Source of the DNA: Streptomyces spinoverrucosus
GTDB lineage: Bacteria > Actinomycetota > Actinomycetes > Streptomycetales > Streptomycetaceae
Direction of reading: 5' to 3'
Assembly (NCBI RefSeq): GCF_006539505.1
Contig: NZ_BJND01000060.1
Location: 1 to 56,563 of the forward strand
DNA length: 56,563 nt
The notes beneath the pieces are model-generated. The model made no database searches and was not told the DNA's origin. It was given only the letters and a program-made list of their open reading frames with translations. This document shows, piece by piece, positions 28,901 through 36,490 of this stretch; position 1 is the first letter of the stretch, and each line of letters starts with the position of its first letter. A program made the position numbers and the translations under genes.

Positions 28901-30895
28901 GGCCACGAAGTCCTCCACACCGTGCCGCCCGGCACGGCCGTCCGCGGCGGCCGTGACGTTCCCTGTGCCCCGCCGCCCGGCCGTGCCATCGCTCGCCGCG
29001 TCGGCGCCCGCGCGGGGCGCCGGTACACCGGCGGACGCCCTGCCGCCGGAGCCGGGCAGGCTGAGCAGCTCCGCCAGCCGTTCCTCCGCCGCGAGCGACT
29101 CGGCCGTCCGCCGCTCGGCGTCGTACGCCCGTTCCGCCGCGGTCGCCGCGTCCGCCGCGCGGGCCGCCGTCAGCTCGGCCCGGGACTCGGTGGACGCCGC
29201 CTCGCGCGCGTGCTCGCTCGCCCGGCGGGATGCCTCACGGGCCGTGTCCCAGGCGGCCACGGCCGACTTCTCCGCGTCGCTGGCGGCGAGGGCGGCTCGG
29301 GCGGGGTCGGCGTCGGGGGCGCTGTCGTCGAGCCAGCCCGCGCGCACCGCCTCGGCGGTCTCCTGTTCGACCTCGGTGAGGCGCTGCCGCAGGTGCCCGG
29401 CCTCGCTGCGGGCCCGCTGTGCGTCGGTGGCGGCGGTGGTGGAGTCCCGGTACGCGGAGTCGCTGACCTCCTGGAGTGCGGCGGACCGCGCCTCCTCCTC
29501 GTTGGCGAGCGACTCGGCGCTCTCCGCGGCCGCGTGCAGGGCTCGTACGAGATCCACGGCGGCCTTGGTCCGCGCGGCGAGCGCGGGAGCAGCGTCCCGT
29601 TCGGCCTCCTGGATCGCGGCGGTCACGCGCGTGACCCGGTCGGCGGCGGCGCGGTGGCGCAGTACCGCCTCGGCGGCCTGCCAGGCCGAGTGCAGGGTGC
29701 GTGCGTCGGCCAGCTCACGCTTCTGCGCGGCCGCGGACTTCTCGGCCGCCGCGAGCGCCAACGAGGCGTGGCGGTAGGCGAGTTCGGCGGTGATCAGGGC
29801 GCTGCGCTCACGCGCGGACTCGGCGTGGGTCACGGCGTAGGCGGCCGCGGTGACCCGCTGGGCGAGGTCGGCGGCCCGCACCCGCTCCTGGGCGCCGCGG
29901 GCGGACAGCCGCCGGGCCAGCGTCCGCGTGCGCCGTTCGGCCCCGGCGTGGATGTCACGCGCGCGTGCCCGTGCCTCGGCGGCCTCGACGATCCTCCCGA
30001 GCAGGTCGACCGACCCGGCGGTGAAGTCGCGTTCGGCGATCAGTTCGGCGCGTCGCCCCAGCTTGTTCCCGAAGCCGCTGACGAGGTCGGCGAGCCCGTC
30101 GGTGTCCCGGGTGTCGGTGACCGCGCGCAGCAGCAGATCGGTGAAGTCGGAGTCCTTCTTCACCGCGAAGAGCCCGGCCGCCTCACCCTCGTCGGCGTTC
30201 ATCTCGCGCTGGTAGCGGAACAGTTCGGGGTCGAGGCCGAGGTCGCCGAGGTGTTCGGTCCAGCGCTCGTGGATCTCCTCCCAGTGCACTTCGAGGTGCG
30301 GATACGCCTTGCCCGCCTCGGTGAGCGCGTCCCGGAAGCCCTTCATGGTGCGCCGCCGCCCCTGCGCGCCCGACTGGCCCTCCACGGGCGGCCGTACGGC
30401 GGTGGACTCGGCGACGGGCAGGTTGTCCAGGGTCAGCCCGGGGCCAGGCCGGAAGGAGTACCAGGCTTCGGCGAACTTCCGCGGGTCGTTGGAGACCTGA
30501 CGCCCGCGCCACTCACTCACCTTGCCGACGACGACGCACTCGCCGGTCAGCACGTGCTGCCATTCCAGTGCGACATGTCCGCAGTCGTCCGCGAGCAGGA
30601 ACTTCCGCAGCACACCGGAGCTGGCGCCGCCGAGCGTGTTCCGGTGTCCCGGCAGCATCACCGAGAAGATCAGCTTGAGCAGCACGGACTTGCCGCCGCC
30701 GTTCTCCAGGAAGAGCACCCCGGCGGGCGCGGGCCGGCGCGGCGGGCCGACCGGCTCCTCCTCGAAGAACTCCGCCTGCGTCGGCGCGGGATCGGGCACG
30801 GGCTCGCCCACACTGCGCAGGTCAAGCACGGTGTCGGCGTAGCGCGCACCGGCGGGCCCGATGGAGTAGAGGCGGACCCGGGACAGCTCGTACAT
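25922..30895 (-). CDS. Giant SMC/MukB-like ATPase of a condensin-type locus
   Basis: 1657 residues. The N-terminal half-ATPase has a Walker A LENGGGKSVLL (Lys69). Two long Glu/Ala/Arg-rich coiled coils (about 250-620 and 900-1430) flank a globular, hinge-like centre (about 770-890, ALPGWRYLAQAV and VDGVIITDP). The C-terminal half-ATPase has an ABC signature FSGGQLLTAA (from residue 1525) and a Walker B LFLDNP (Asp1563). That is the architecture of SMC/MukB/JetC/Rad50 proteins, and it is longer than MukB. The residue after the Walker B Asp is Asn, where the catalytic Glu is expected. A repeat-rich linker (about 635-735) interrupts the first arm. It is the third gene after kleisin-like and MukE-like genes, 56 bp downstream of the latter. 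Loop extrusion on DNA is inferred, and plasmid defence is possible. Confidence 0.85.
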   Translation of the reverse strand: MYELSRVRLYSIGPAGARYADTVLDLRSVGEPVPDPAPTQAEFFEEEPVGPPRRPAPAGVLFLENGGGKSVLLKLIFSVMLPGHRNTLGGASSGVLRKFLLADDCGHVALEWQHVLTGECVVVGKVSEWRGRQVSNDPRKFAEAWYSFRPGPGLTLDNLPVAESTAVRPPVEGQSGAQGRRRTMKGFRDALTEAGKAYPHLEVHWEEIHERWTEHLGDLGLDPELFRYQREMNADEGEAAGLFAVKKDSDFTDLLLRAVTDTRDTDGLADLVSGFGNKLGRRAELIAERDFTAGSVDLLGRIVEAAEARARARDIHAGAERRTRTLARRLSARGAQERVRAADLAQRVTAAAYAVTHAESARERSALITAELAYRHASLALAAAEKSAAAQKRELADARTLHSAWQAAEAVLRHRAAADRVTRVTAAIQEAERDAAPALAARTKAAVDLVRALHAAAESAESLANEEEARSAALQEVSDSAYRDSTTAATDAQRARSEAGHLRQRLTEVEQETAEAVRAGWLDDSAPDADPARAALAASDAEKSAVAAWDTAREASRRASEHAREAASTESRAELTAARAADAATAAERAYDAERRTAESLAAEERLAELLSLPGSGGRASAGVPAPRAGADAASDGTAGRRGTGNVTAAADGRAGRHGVEDFVAPADGRSGRQGAADHATSADGRAGQHGVEDFAASADGRTAGRHGTENVTAAADGRAGQPGAADHATPADAASDARARATRRPAGAVRPHTDGPLTPDELDRFADELRELLDDAVSSAERQLFELRTAAADDARILGALGDGGLLPPGPDVLATVEFLGEHGIPALPGWRYLAQAVDPADHARVLAARPELVDGVIITDPASHARAREALGDAALLPRSAVAVGTAAALLAPTPAPDAGSDGDVFLVPPNPAMHDEHAADEERQALRARATERDEEIRTLAARLGKDRELAARLASWRTGCPAGWLVELAQAARDARAFAEEAEAELAEARTVRAEAEEAAAEAAQVREQRQEAAQKARRSADALAGLAFRLRERAGWQVKLRELADEATESEARAQTCLERARAADEDRRAAQRAADDARRTARALRAERSEIAGAPDDVPEDDTNAPKASLPALREAYRAASQVYEKVGVGADLRAEQARAESDESAARAELDRLSNKVRTRAEQLLQSPDGSDGPSRQAAAARAEELVQLLETRMSSASEQLGRLRGEAERHAPEEGEAHTELTEELQPRDAEHAQALLRTATAELASRTEALTQAREAHAELLDAHRAAEDAASGFDEIAALLRDLLREHAGEEEQEAPEPYPGSLEDARQSAAEARRSLRGCAADLSAAEAAVREASDILVRHANSTRYEQVRTPARQQIRELPASALPEHAQKWADAFAPRLRVLTDELEQLERNRDSIVDRLRGLVESALATLRSAQRLSRLPEGLGEWSGQEFLRIRFEEPDQATLTERLGEVIDEATRAAVKKNSDLRRDGMSLLLRGVAAALQPKGVAVEILKPDAVLRAERVPVGQMGDVFSGGQLLTAAIALYCTMAALRSNDRGRAKHRHAGTLFLDNPIGRANATYLLELQRAVSDALGVQLLYTTGLFDTTALAEFPLVIRLRNDADLRAGLKYISVEEHLRPGLPQQPQAGEAVHSEITATRMFKRPA
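28698..28990. repeat. 48-bp-type tandem repeat inside the SMC-like gene
   Basis: About five to six imperfect copies of a 16-residue unit (ADGRAGRHGVEDFVAP and variants such as ADGRAGQPGAADHATP) are encoded head to tail. Units are 48 bp, one being 51 bp. The peptide is rich in Gly, Ala, Asp and Arg and is unlike the coiled coil around it, so it should form a flexible loop. Confidence 0.85.
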
Positions 30896-30951
30896 GGCGG
30901 ACTCTCGTAAGTCTTCGGCAGATCAGGGACGTTCAGGCGCGGGGTGCGACT

Positions 30952-31824
30952 TCAGGCGGAGTGGAACGGCAGTCCGGCATCGGCCACCAGCTCCAGGTCG
31001 TCGCCGCCCTCCGGGGGCAGCAGCGTCGGCGTGCCGTCAGTCACCGGGACGACCCCCAGCTCCAGCAGTTCGGCCATGGCCGCGCTCCCGGCCATGTCCC
31101 GCACCTGGAGCTGATAGCGGGCGGTCGTCCGATAGGTGCCGCCGTTGTCGTCCCCCGTCCGCTGCAGGAACCCGGAGTCGGTGAGGAAGGCCACGGCCTT
31201 GCCGACGATCCCGGTCGTGGACCCGGCGAGCCGGCGCGCGTCCTTGGTGGCACCGGTCGCGCTGCGTCTGACCCAGATCCGCCAGGCGGCCTCCAGCCCG
31301 GGCGCATCGGTCGCGGGGTCGGTGTTCTCCCCCTGCTCCGCCGCCCGCTCCTCCAGCCGCCGGCAGGCCTGCCGGACGAAGGCGTCGACGCCGTTGACCG
31401 TCACGCGGCCGATGTACCCGTCGTCGGCGAGGTCCTCGGGGCGCGGGAACGCCATGGCGGCGACGGCGAGATGCGCGAGCCCGTGCAGGAACCGGTCGCC
31501 GGAGTCGGCGGCCGTGCGCCGCGCGTAGTCGCCCATCCGCACGGCGAACACGGAGTCCTCGGCGGCGGTCACGGCCATGCCCGCGCGCGGGGACACCTCC
31601 AGCACGATCAGGCCCAGCCCTGCGGCCACGGCGTCCGCGAGCCGCGCGAACGCCGGGTCCTCCCGGTGGCGCCGCAGCAGATCGGCGTACTCCTGATCGC
31701 GCGCGGGCAGCAGCTTCGGCTGCAATCCGAACGCGACGAGCCGAGCCGCGTCGGCGGCGTCGGCCGGGGTGACGGCGGCGCTCCCCGACGTCCCGGCGCC
31801 CTCCGGCTCAACGTGCTCGCTCAC
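30952..31824 (-). CDS. Winged-helix MukE/JetB-like subunit of the condensin-type locus
   Basis: 290 residues, not matched to a named family. It is a soluble alpha-beta protein; the last third (TTGIVGKAVAFLTDSGFLQR, then YRTTARYQLQVRDMA) reads like a winged helix, as in KITE/MukE subunits. Residues 25-110 (LLPARDQEYADLLRRHREDP landmark) form a second helical domain. It sits 22 bp after the kleisin-like gene and 56 bp before the SMC-like gene. The order kleisin-KITE-SMC is that of mksFEB and jetABC. Assignment therefore rests mainly on context and fold impression. Confidence 0.6.
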   Translation of the reverse strand: MSEHVEPEGAGTSGSAAVTPADAADAARLVAFGLQPKLLPARDQEYADLLRRHREDPAFARLADAVAAGLGLIVLEVSPRAGMAVTAAEDSVFAVRMGDYARRTAADSGDRFLHGLAHLAVAAMAFPRPEDLADDGYIGRVTVNGVDAFVRQACRRLEERAAEQGENTDPATDAPGLEAAWRIWVRRSATGATKDARRLAGSTTGIVGKAVAFLTDSGFLQRTGDDNGGTYRTTARYQLQVRDMAGSAAMAELLELGVVPVTDGTPTLLPPEGGDDLELVADAGLPFHSA

Positions 31825-31846
31825 GACTGCAACTCCTCAGACATCA

Positions 31847-33373
31847 TCACGCGGCCTCCGTCCGGTCCGCTGTCATCCCCGCCGCGTCCAGCAGGGCCGT
31901 GCCGACGATCAGGTCGGCCCCGCCGAACTCGGGATCGTCCAGCTCCGTCCCGTCGTCCACGGAGAACAACAGCTTCTCCTCCCCCTGCCGATAGGCCGTC
32001 CCCACCGGCGGACTGGCCGCGTGGACCGCCATCAACGCCACCAGATACGGCAGGTCGGCGTCGATCCGGCGGGCCTCGGCCAGCAGCCCCGACAATCGGC
32101 GCGGCGCGTCCGCCGGCAGGTCCAGCAGCGCGTTCGCCGCGGCCAACTGCTCCTCGCTGAACCGGCTGTCGTCCGGCGTGGCGATCAGATCCGGCTCCGG
32201 CATCTCCGCCCCGAGGTGCTCCCGCTCCACCGGCGGCGTCAGCAGTATGTCGACCAGGTCCCCGACCCGGACGGACACCGGCGTGCGCAGTCCGGTCCCC
32301 CGGGCGAAGAACGCGTCCGTGACGCGGATCGCCTGCTGAAGCGGCAACGGCAGCACCGGCGCGACCAGGTGGCCGTACAGATCTATCCCCGCCGTGGACA
32401 TCGGCGTCGCGAAGGCCTGCCGGTCCTGCTCGGCGCGGAACAGCGGCCCGGCCTCCAGCAGTCGCGACTGCAACTGTGTGTGCCGCCGGATGCAGTCCTT
32501 GACGATGTCGACCAGCTCGGCGGCCCGCCGCTTGTGCTCGGGGTCCTCCGACTCGTCCCGGGCCTTGCGGATGTTGGTGAGGATGGCGTTCTCGTGCCGG
32601 TACCGGTCGGCGACGTGGTCGAGCGCCTCGGCGATCATGTCGGGGACGGTGCTGAGCCAGTCCACCGCGCGGACGTTGCGCCGGGTCGCCTCCAGGGCGC
32701 GGCGGAGCACTTCCGAGTACTGCACGGTGCGGTAGCGCGCCTGCTCGGCCGCCAGCTGGGCGTCCGCGAGCCGGCCGCGGTTGATCAGCACCTCCAGCTT
32801 GACCTCGGCCGCGATCTGAGCGCTGGTGACATCGGTGTCGAGCGCGCCGACGAGCACGTTCACCGCCTCGTCGGTCGTGCGGAGGTAGACGCTGCCGCCG
32901 GGTCCCGGCACCTCCTCGATCAGCTTGAAGTCGTAGTCCCGCCGGACATATGTCCCATCCGGCGCGAATGTGCCGTAAACCGCGCGGAATCCGCGGTCCA
33001 CGCTGCCGACGTTGATGAGGTTCTCCAGCACCCAGCGCGCCACGCGCTCGTGCTCGGCGACCGGCCGCTGCGGGGCCTGCGCGGCGATGCGCGGGACGAG
33101 CCGGGTCACCACCTGGTCGTGGTCGGCGCCGGTGTCGAAGTCCATGTTCAGCGTGACGAGGTCGATCGCCGCGAGGGCGACCTCCGCCATGCCGTAGACC
33201 GAGTACTCACCCGCGAGGTTGGCCTTGCGCGCGTCGAGGTCGTGCAGCGGCGCGGTGCAGGCGAGCGCACGCAGCCGCCGCGCCAGTCCCTCGTCGGCGG
33301 CCGGCCCCAGGGCGGGGCGCGGCCCCGCGCTGAACTGGGGCGGAACACTGTCCGTCGATGCAGGCGAAGTCAC
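31847..33373 (-). CDS. Kleisin (MukF/JetA/MksF)-like subunit of the condensin-type locus
   Basis: 508 residues from GTG 33373, not matched to a named Pfam family by eye. Residues about 30-150 look like a winged helix plus helices (AGEYSVYGMAEVALAAIDLV), the middle (about 230-340) is long amphipathic helix, and the C-terminus (ADAPRRLSGLLAEARRIDADL) is helical. This matches MukF/MksF-type kleisins, which bridge SMC heads. The start is uncertain: the frame opens at GTG 33427, but a -10-like TAATCT (33381-33386) lies 7 bp before GTG 33373, which suggests a leaderless message starting there. First gene of the three-gene unit. It does not show the DUF3375 features of Wadjet type I JetA. Confidence 0.6.
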   Translation of the reverse strand: MTSPASTDSVPPQFSAGPRPALGPAADEGLARRLRALACTAPLHDLDARKANLAGEYSVYGMAEVALAAIDLVTLNMDFDTGADHDQVVTRLVPRIAAQAPQRPVAEHERVARWVLENLINVGSVDRGFRAVYGTFAPDGTYVRRDYDFKLIEEVPGPGGSVYLRTTDEAVNVLVGALDTDVTSAQIAAEVKLEVLINRGRLADAQLAAEQARYRTVQYSEVLRRALEATRRNVRAVDWLSTVPDMIAEALDHVADRYRHENAILTNIRKARDESEDPEHKRRAAELVDIVKDCIRRHTQLQSRLLEAGPLFRAEQDRQAFATPMSTAGIDLYGHLVAPVLPLPLQQAIRVTDAFFARGTGLRTPVSVRVGDLVDILLTPPVEREHLGAEMPEPDLIATPDDSRFSEEQLAAANALLDLPADAPRRLSGLLAEARRIDADLPYLVALMAVHAASPPVGTAYRQGEEKLLFSVDDGTELDDPEFGGADLIVGTALLDAAGMTADRTEAA

Positions 33374-33465
33374 GGTGCACAGATTAGGTCCTCGGTCTGA
33401 CAACGACCCAAACGACGCAGATGCCACCCAGCGTCAGGCCGGTCACACCGAGGCCCGAGGGCGTT

Positions 33466-34161
33466 CTACGCGTCGTCGCCGACCCGCCGCCGGTAGACCT
33501 CCACGACCCGCTTGAGCGAGTCGTCGAGGTACACCTCCAGCAGCCGCTCCGCCTCGGCCCTGTCCCCCGCCTGAAGGGCCTGGAGGATCTGGCGGTTGCG
33601 CGTGAGGTACGGCTCGTGCAGCCGCCGCGGGTCGTCCACGACGTGGAAGGCGAGCCGCAGTTCGGCGAAGACGCTGCGCATCAGCTCGTCGGTGCGTTCG
33701 CTACCGGCGAGGGCGACCAGCTCGCGGTGGAAGTGGATGTTGGCCGTGCCGAGGCCTTTCCAGTCGTGCTCGACCGCCGCCCGCTGCCCCGCCGTGACGG
33801 CCGACGCCAGCGCGTCGAGCGCGTACGGCGGCTCGCCGAGCCCCCGGACGACGGCGCACTCGACCAGGCGCCGGGTGCGGTAGATGTCCTCGACGTCCTC
33901 CACGGCCAGGACCCGGACGAAGACACCCCGGTTCAGCTCGTGCACCAGCAGACGTTCATGGGTGAGTAGCCGGAACGCCTCGCGCAGGGTGTTGCGGGAG
34001 ACGCCGAGCGCCCCGCCGATGCTGTCCTCCGACAGCCGCGTGCCGGGCGGGAAGTACCCCTCGGCGATCCGGCTCCTGAGGATGTCCGAGACCCGCTCGG
34101 CGGTGCTGGTGCGCCCCAGCAGGGCCCGATCGTCGGCCAGTCCCGTCAGCTGCTCTGCCAT
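33466..34161 (-). CDS. GntR/FCD-family transcriptional regulator
   Basis: 231 residues. An N-terminal winged helix-turn-helix (PPGTRLSEDSIGGALGVSRNTLREAFRLL landmark region, residues about 38-66) is followed by an all-helical FCD ligand domain. The metal-ligand histidines of FCD domains fit HFHRELVALAG and AFHVVDDPRRLHE. FCD regulators usually sense organic acids or amino acids and often repress the divergent operon. The divergent genes are an MFS transporter and the 5-oxoproline genes, so oxoproline or D-glutamate is a reasonable ligand guess. The perfect inverted repeat at 34211-34227 lies in the shared promoter region. Confidence 0.92.
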   Translation of the reverse strand: MAEQLTGLADDRALLGRTSTAERVSDILRSRIAEGYFPPGTRLSEDSIGGALGVSRNTLREAFRLLTHERLLVHELNRGVFVRVLAVEDVEDIYRTRRLVECAVVRGLGEPPYALDALASAVTAGQRAAVEHDWKGLGTANIHFHRELVALAGSERTDELMRSVFAELRLAFHVVDDPRRLHEPYLTRNRQILQALQAGDRAEAERLLEVYLDDSLKRVVEVYRRRVGDDA

Positions 34162-34210
34162 GCCCGGAATTCAATCGCAGATACAAGAACGAAACAACAT
34201 GAGTATTGAG

Positions 34211-34227
34211 GGATCGTTCAACGATCC
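34211..34227. promoter_or_regulatory. Candidate operator of the FCD regulator
   Basis: GGATCGTT and AACGATCC form a perfect 8-bp inverted repeat around one central base, in the 175-bp gap between the divergent regulator and MFS genes. It is 50 bp from the regulator start and 110 bp from the transporter start. Its size and odd-base symmetry suit a dimeric GntR-family protein. Binding is inferred. Confidence 0.65.
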
Positions 34228-34336
34228 TCTACCTTGCTACGAACGGCGCCGCCCCTCCCTCACCGCGGCGCCGCCAAGCTTCCGCACGGCACGGCTCAGT
34301 CCACAGCGCCCTCCGTCCTCCCACTGTGAGGTGCAC

Positions 34337-35656
34337 ATGAGCACGACCCCTCCACCGCAGGCCCTGACCACGGACACCGGTCCAGGAAAGGGTGAACAGG
34401 CCGACGACGACGGCGCGTTCGGCTGGCTGCGCGCCCTCGGCCCGCGCGGCCGCCGCGCCTTCGCGGGCGCCTTCGGCGGCTATGCGCTGGACTCGTACGA
34501 CTACTTCACGCTCCCGCTGAGCATGGTCGCGCTGGCCGCCTACTTCGGCCTGGACAGCGGCCAGACCGGCCTGTTCACCACCGTCACGCTCGTCGTGTCC
34601 GCGATCGGCGGTGCCCTCGCGGGCGTACTCGCGGACCGGATCGGCCGGGTCAAGGCGCTGATGATCACGGTCATCACGTACGCCGTGTTCACCGTGGCCT
34701 GCGGCTTCGCGCCCAACTACGAGACGCTGCTGGTCTTCCGGGCTCTGCAGGGCCTGGGCTTCGGCGGCGAGTGGGCGGTCGGCGCGATCCTGGTCGCCGA
34801 GTACGCGAGCGCCAAGCACCGGGGCCGTACCCTCGGCGTGATCCAGAGTTCGTGGGCCGTCGGCTGGGCGCTCGCCGCGATCGTGTACACGCTGGTCTTC
34901 TCGTTCCTCGACGAGGATCTGGCCTGGCGTGTGATGTTCTGGACCGGCGCGCTGCCCGCGCTGCTGGTCATCTGGATGCGGCGCCGCGTGCACGACGCTC
35001 CCGAGGCGGTCGCCGCACGCGAGAAGAGCCCGCAAAAGGGGTCATTCGCGGCTATTTTCCGGCCGGGCACGTCCGACACGCCGGGCCTGCTGCGCACCAC
35101 GTTCTTCGCCGTGCTGCTCTCGACCGGCGTCCAGGGCGGCTACTACACGCTGGCGACCTGGGTGCCGACGTACCTGAAGACGGAGCGTGACCTGTCCGTC
35201 GTCGGCACCGGCGGCTATCTGACGTTCCTGATCTCCGGCGCCTTCATCGGTTACCTGACGGGCGGTTACCTCACCGACCGGCTGGGCCGGCGGCGCAACA
35301 TCTGGCTGTTCGCCCTGCTGTCGGCGGTCTGCATCCTGGCGTACGCGAACATCCCCAGCGGCGCCAACACCCTTGTGCTGGTGCTGGGTTTCCCGCTCGG
35401 CTTCTGCATGTCGGCCATCTTCAGCGGCTTCGGCTCGTTCCTGAGCGAGCTGTACCCGACCGCCGTGCGCGGCACGGGGCAGGGCTTCACGTACAACACC
35501 GGTCGTGCCGTCGGCGCGGTCTTCCCCACCACCGTCGGCTTTCTGGCGGACAGTTGGGGTGTGGGCGGCGCGCTGGTCTTCGGCGCGATCGGCTACGGTC
35601 TCGCGGCGCTGGCGCTGCTGGGGCTGCCCGAGACGCGTGGGAAGGAGCTGGTGTGA
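34337..35656 (+). CDS. MFS transporter (metabolite:H+ symporter type)
   Basis: 439 residues with 12 predicted membrane segments. The loop 2-3 motif GVLADRIGRVKALM and its second-half counterpart GYLTDRLGRRRNIW are those of the sugar/aromatic-acid porter group, and GLGFGGEWAVGAILVAEY is typical of the metabolite:H+ symporter family. ATG 34337 follows GTGAGGTGCAC; the frame is open far upstream but without membrane or conserved character. It is the first gene of the operon with DUF1445 and pxpABC, so it may import 5-oxoproline, D-glutamate or a related acid. The stop overlaps the next start by 4 bases. Confidence 0.92.
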   Translation: MSTTPPPQALTTDTGPGKGEQADDDGAFGWLRALGPRGRRAFAGAFGGYALDSYDYFTLPLSMVALAAYFGLDSGQTGLFTTVTLVVSAIGGALAGVLADRIGRVKALMITVITYAVFTVACGFAPNYETLLVFRALQGLGFGGEWAVGAILVAEYASAKHRGRTLGVIQSSWAVGWALAAIVYTLVFSFLDEDLAWRVMFWTGALPALLVIWMRRRVHDAPEAVAAREKSPQKGSFAAIFRPGTSDTPGLLRTTFFAVLLSTGVQGGYYTLATWVPTYLKTERDLSVVGTGGYLTFLISGAFIGYLTGGYLTDRLGRRRNIWLFALLSAVCILAYANIPSGANTLVLVLGFPLGFCMSAIFSGFGSFLSELYPTAVRGTGQGFTYNTGRAVGAVFPTTVGFLADSWGVGGALVFGAIGYGLAALALLGLPETRGKELV

Positions 35657-36474
35657 ACCGCATCGACGACCGCCCCCTGACCCTCGTCGACCAGCACGCG
35701 CACGCGTGGACCCCGGAAACGGCCCGGGCCCGCTTCCGCGCGGGACTGACCGGCCCCACCGCCGGGGTCGCGGCGGGCCACACCCAGGTCAACCTGATCG
35801 CGGTGCCCGCCGACTGGGCCTACGAGATGCTGCTGTTCTGCCAGCGCAACCCCAAGCCCTGCCCGGTGCTGGACGTCACGGACGCCGGTTCGTGGACGAC
35901 GGTGCTCGCCGCCGGGGCGGATCTGCGCACCGATCTGCCGCGCTACCGGGTGTGGCGGGACGGCGAGTTGGTGGACGAGCCGACGGATGTGCTCGGGCAC
36001 TGGCGGGACGATCTGGTGTCGTTCCTGATCGGCTGCAGCTTCACCTTCGAGTGGGCGCTGGCCGGGGCGGGCGTACCGCTGCGCCATATCGAGCAGGGAC
36101 GGAACGTGCCGATGTATGTCACGAGCCGTCAGTGCCGCCCGGCGGGGCGGCTGCACGGGCCGATGGTGGTGTCCATGCGCCCGGTGCCGCCCGAGCATCT
36201 GGCGGCGGCGATCCGGGAGAGCAGTCTGCTCCCGGCGGTGCACGGCAGCCCCGTGCACTGCGGTGATCCGTCGGCGCTCGGCATCGACGACCTCGCCCGG
36301 CCCGACTTCGGTGATCCGGTGGCCGCCGAGCCGGACGACATCCCGGTGTTCTGGGCCTGCGGGGTGACCCCGCAGGCGGCGGTGATGGCCTCCCGCCCGC
36401 CGTTCGCCATCACGCACGCACCGGGCCAGATGTTCCTCACCGACGCCCGCGACGAGCAGTACCGCGTGGCCTGA
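35653..36474 (+). CDS. DUF1445 putative hydro-lyase (D-glutamate cyclase-like)
   Basis: 273 residues from GTG 35653, which overlaps the transporter stop (GTGA). DUF1445 proteins are annotated as hydro-lyases; the mitochondrial relative DGLUCY converts D-glutamate to 5-oxo-D-proline. Conserved stretches include AGHTQVNLIAVPADWAYEM, SFLIGCSFTFEWAL, NVPMYVTSRQC and FWACGVTPQAAV, with HAPGQMFLTD at the end. Placed directly before pxpABC, it could feed 5-oxoproline into the oxoprolinase. The reaction is inferred from family and context. Confidence 0.9.
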   Translation: MNRIDDRPLTLVDQHAHAWTPETARARFRAGLTGPTAGVAAGHTQVNLIAVPADWAYEMLLFCQRNPKPCPVLDVTDAGSWTTVLAAGADLRTDLPRYRVWRDGELVDEPTDVLGHWRDDLVSFLIGCSFTFEWALAGAGVPLRHIEQGRNVPMYVTSRQCRPAGRLHGPMVVSMRPVPPEHLAAAIRESSLLPAVHGSPVHCGDPSALGIDDLARPDFGDPVAAEPDDIPVFWACGVTPQAAVMASRPPFAITHAPGQMFLTDARDEQYRVA

Positions 36475-36490
36475 GCAGCGAAGGGGACCC

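Noticed and set aside
25922..33373. Reading the SMC-like trio as Wadjet type I
   Set aside because: The kleisin-like and MukE-like proteins do not show the DUF3375 and DUF4194 features I know, and no JetD-like gene is adjacent. Only a general condensin-like call is supported.
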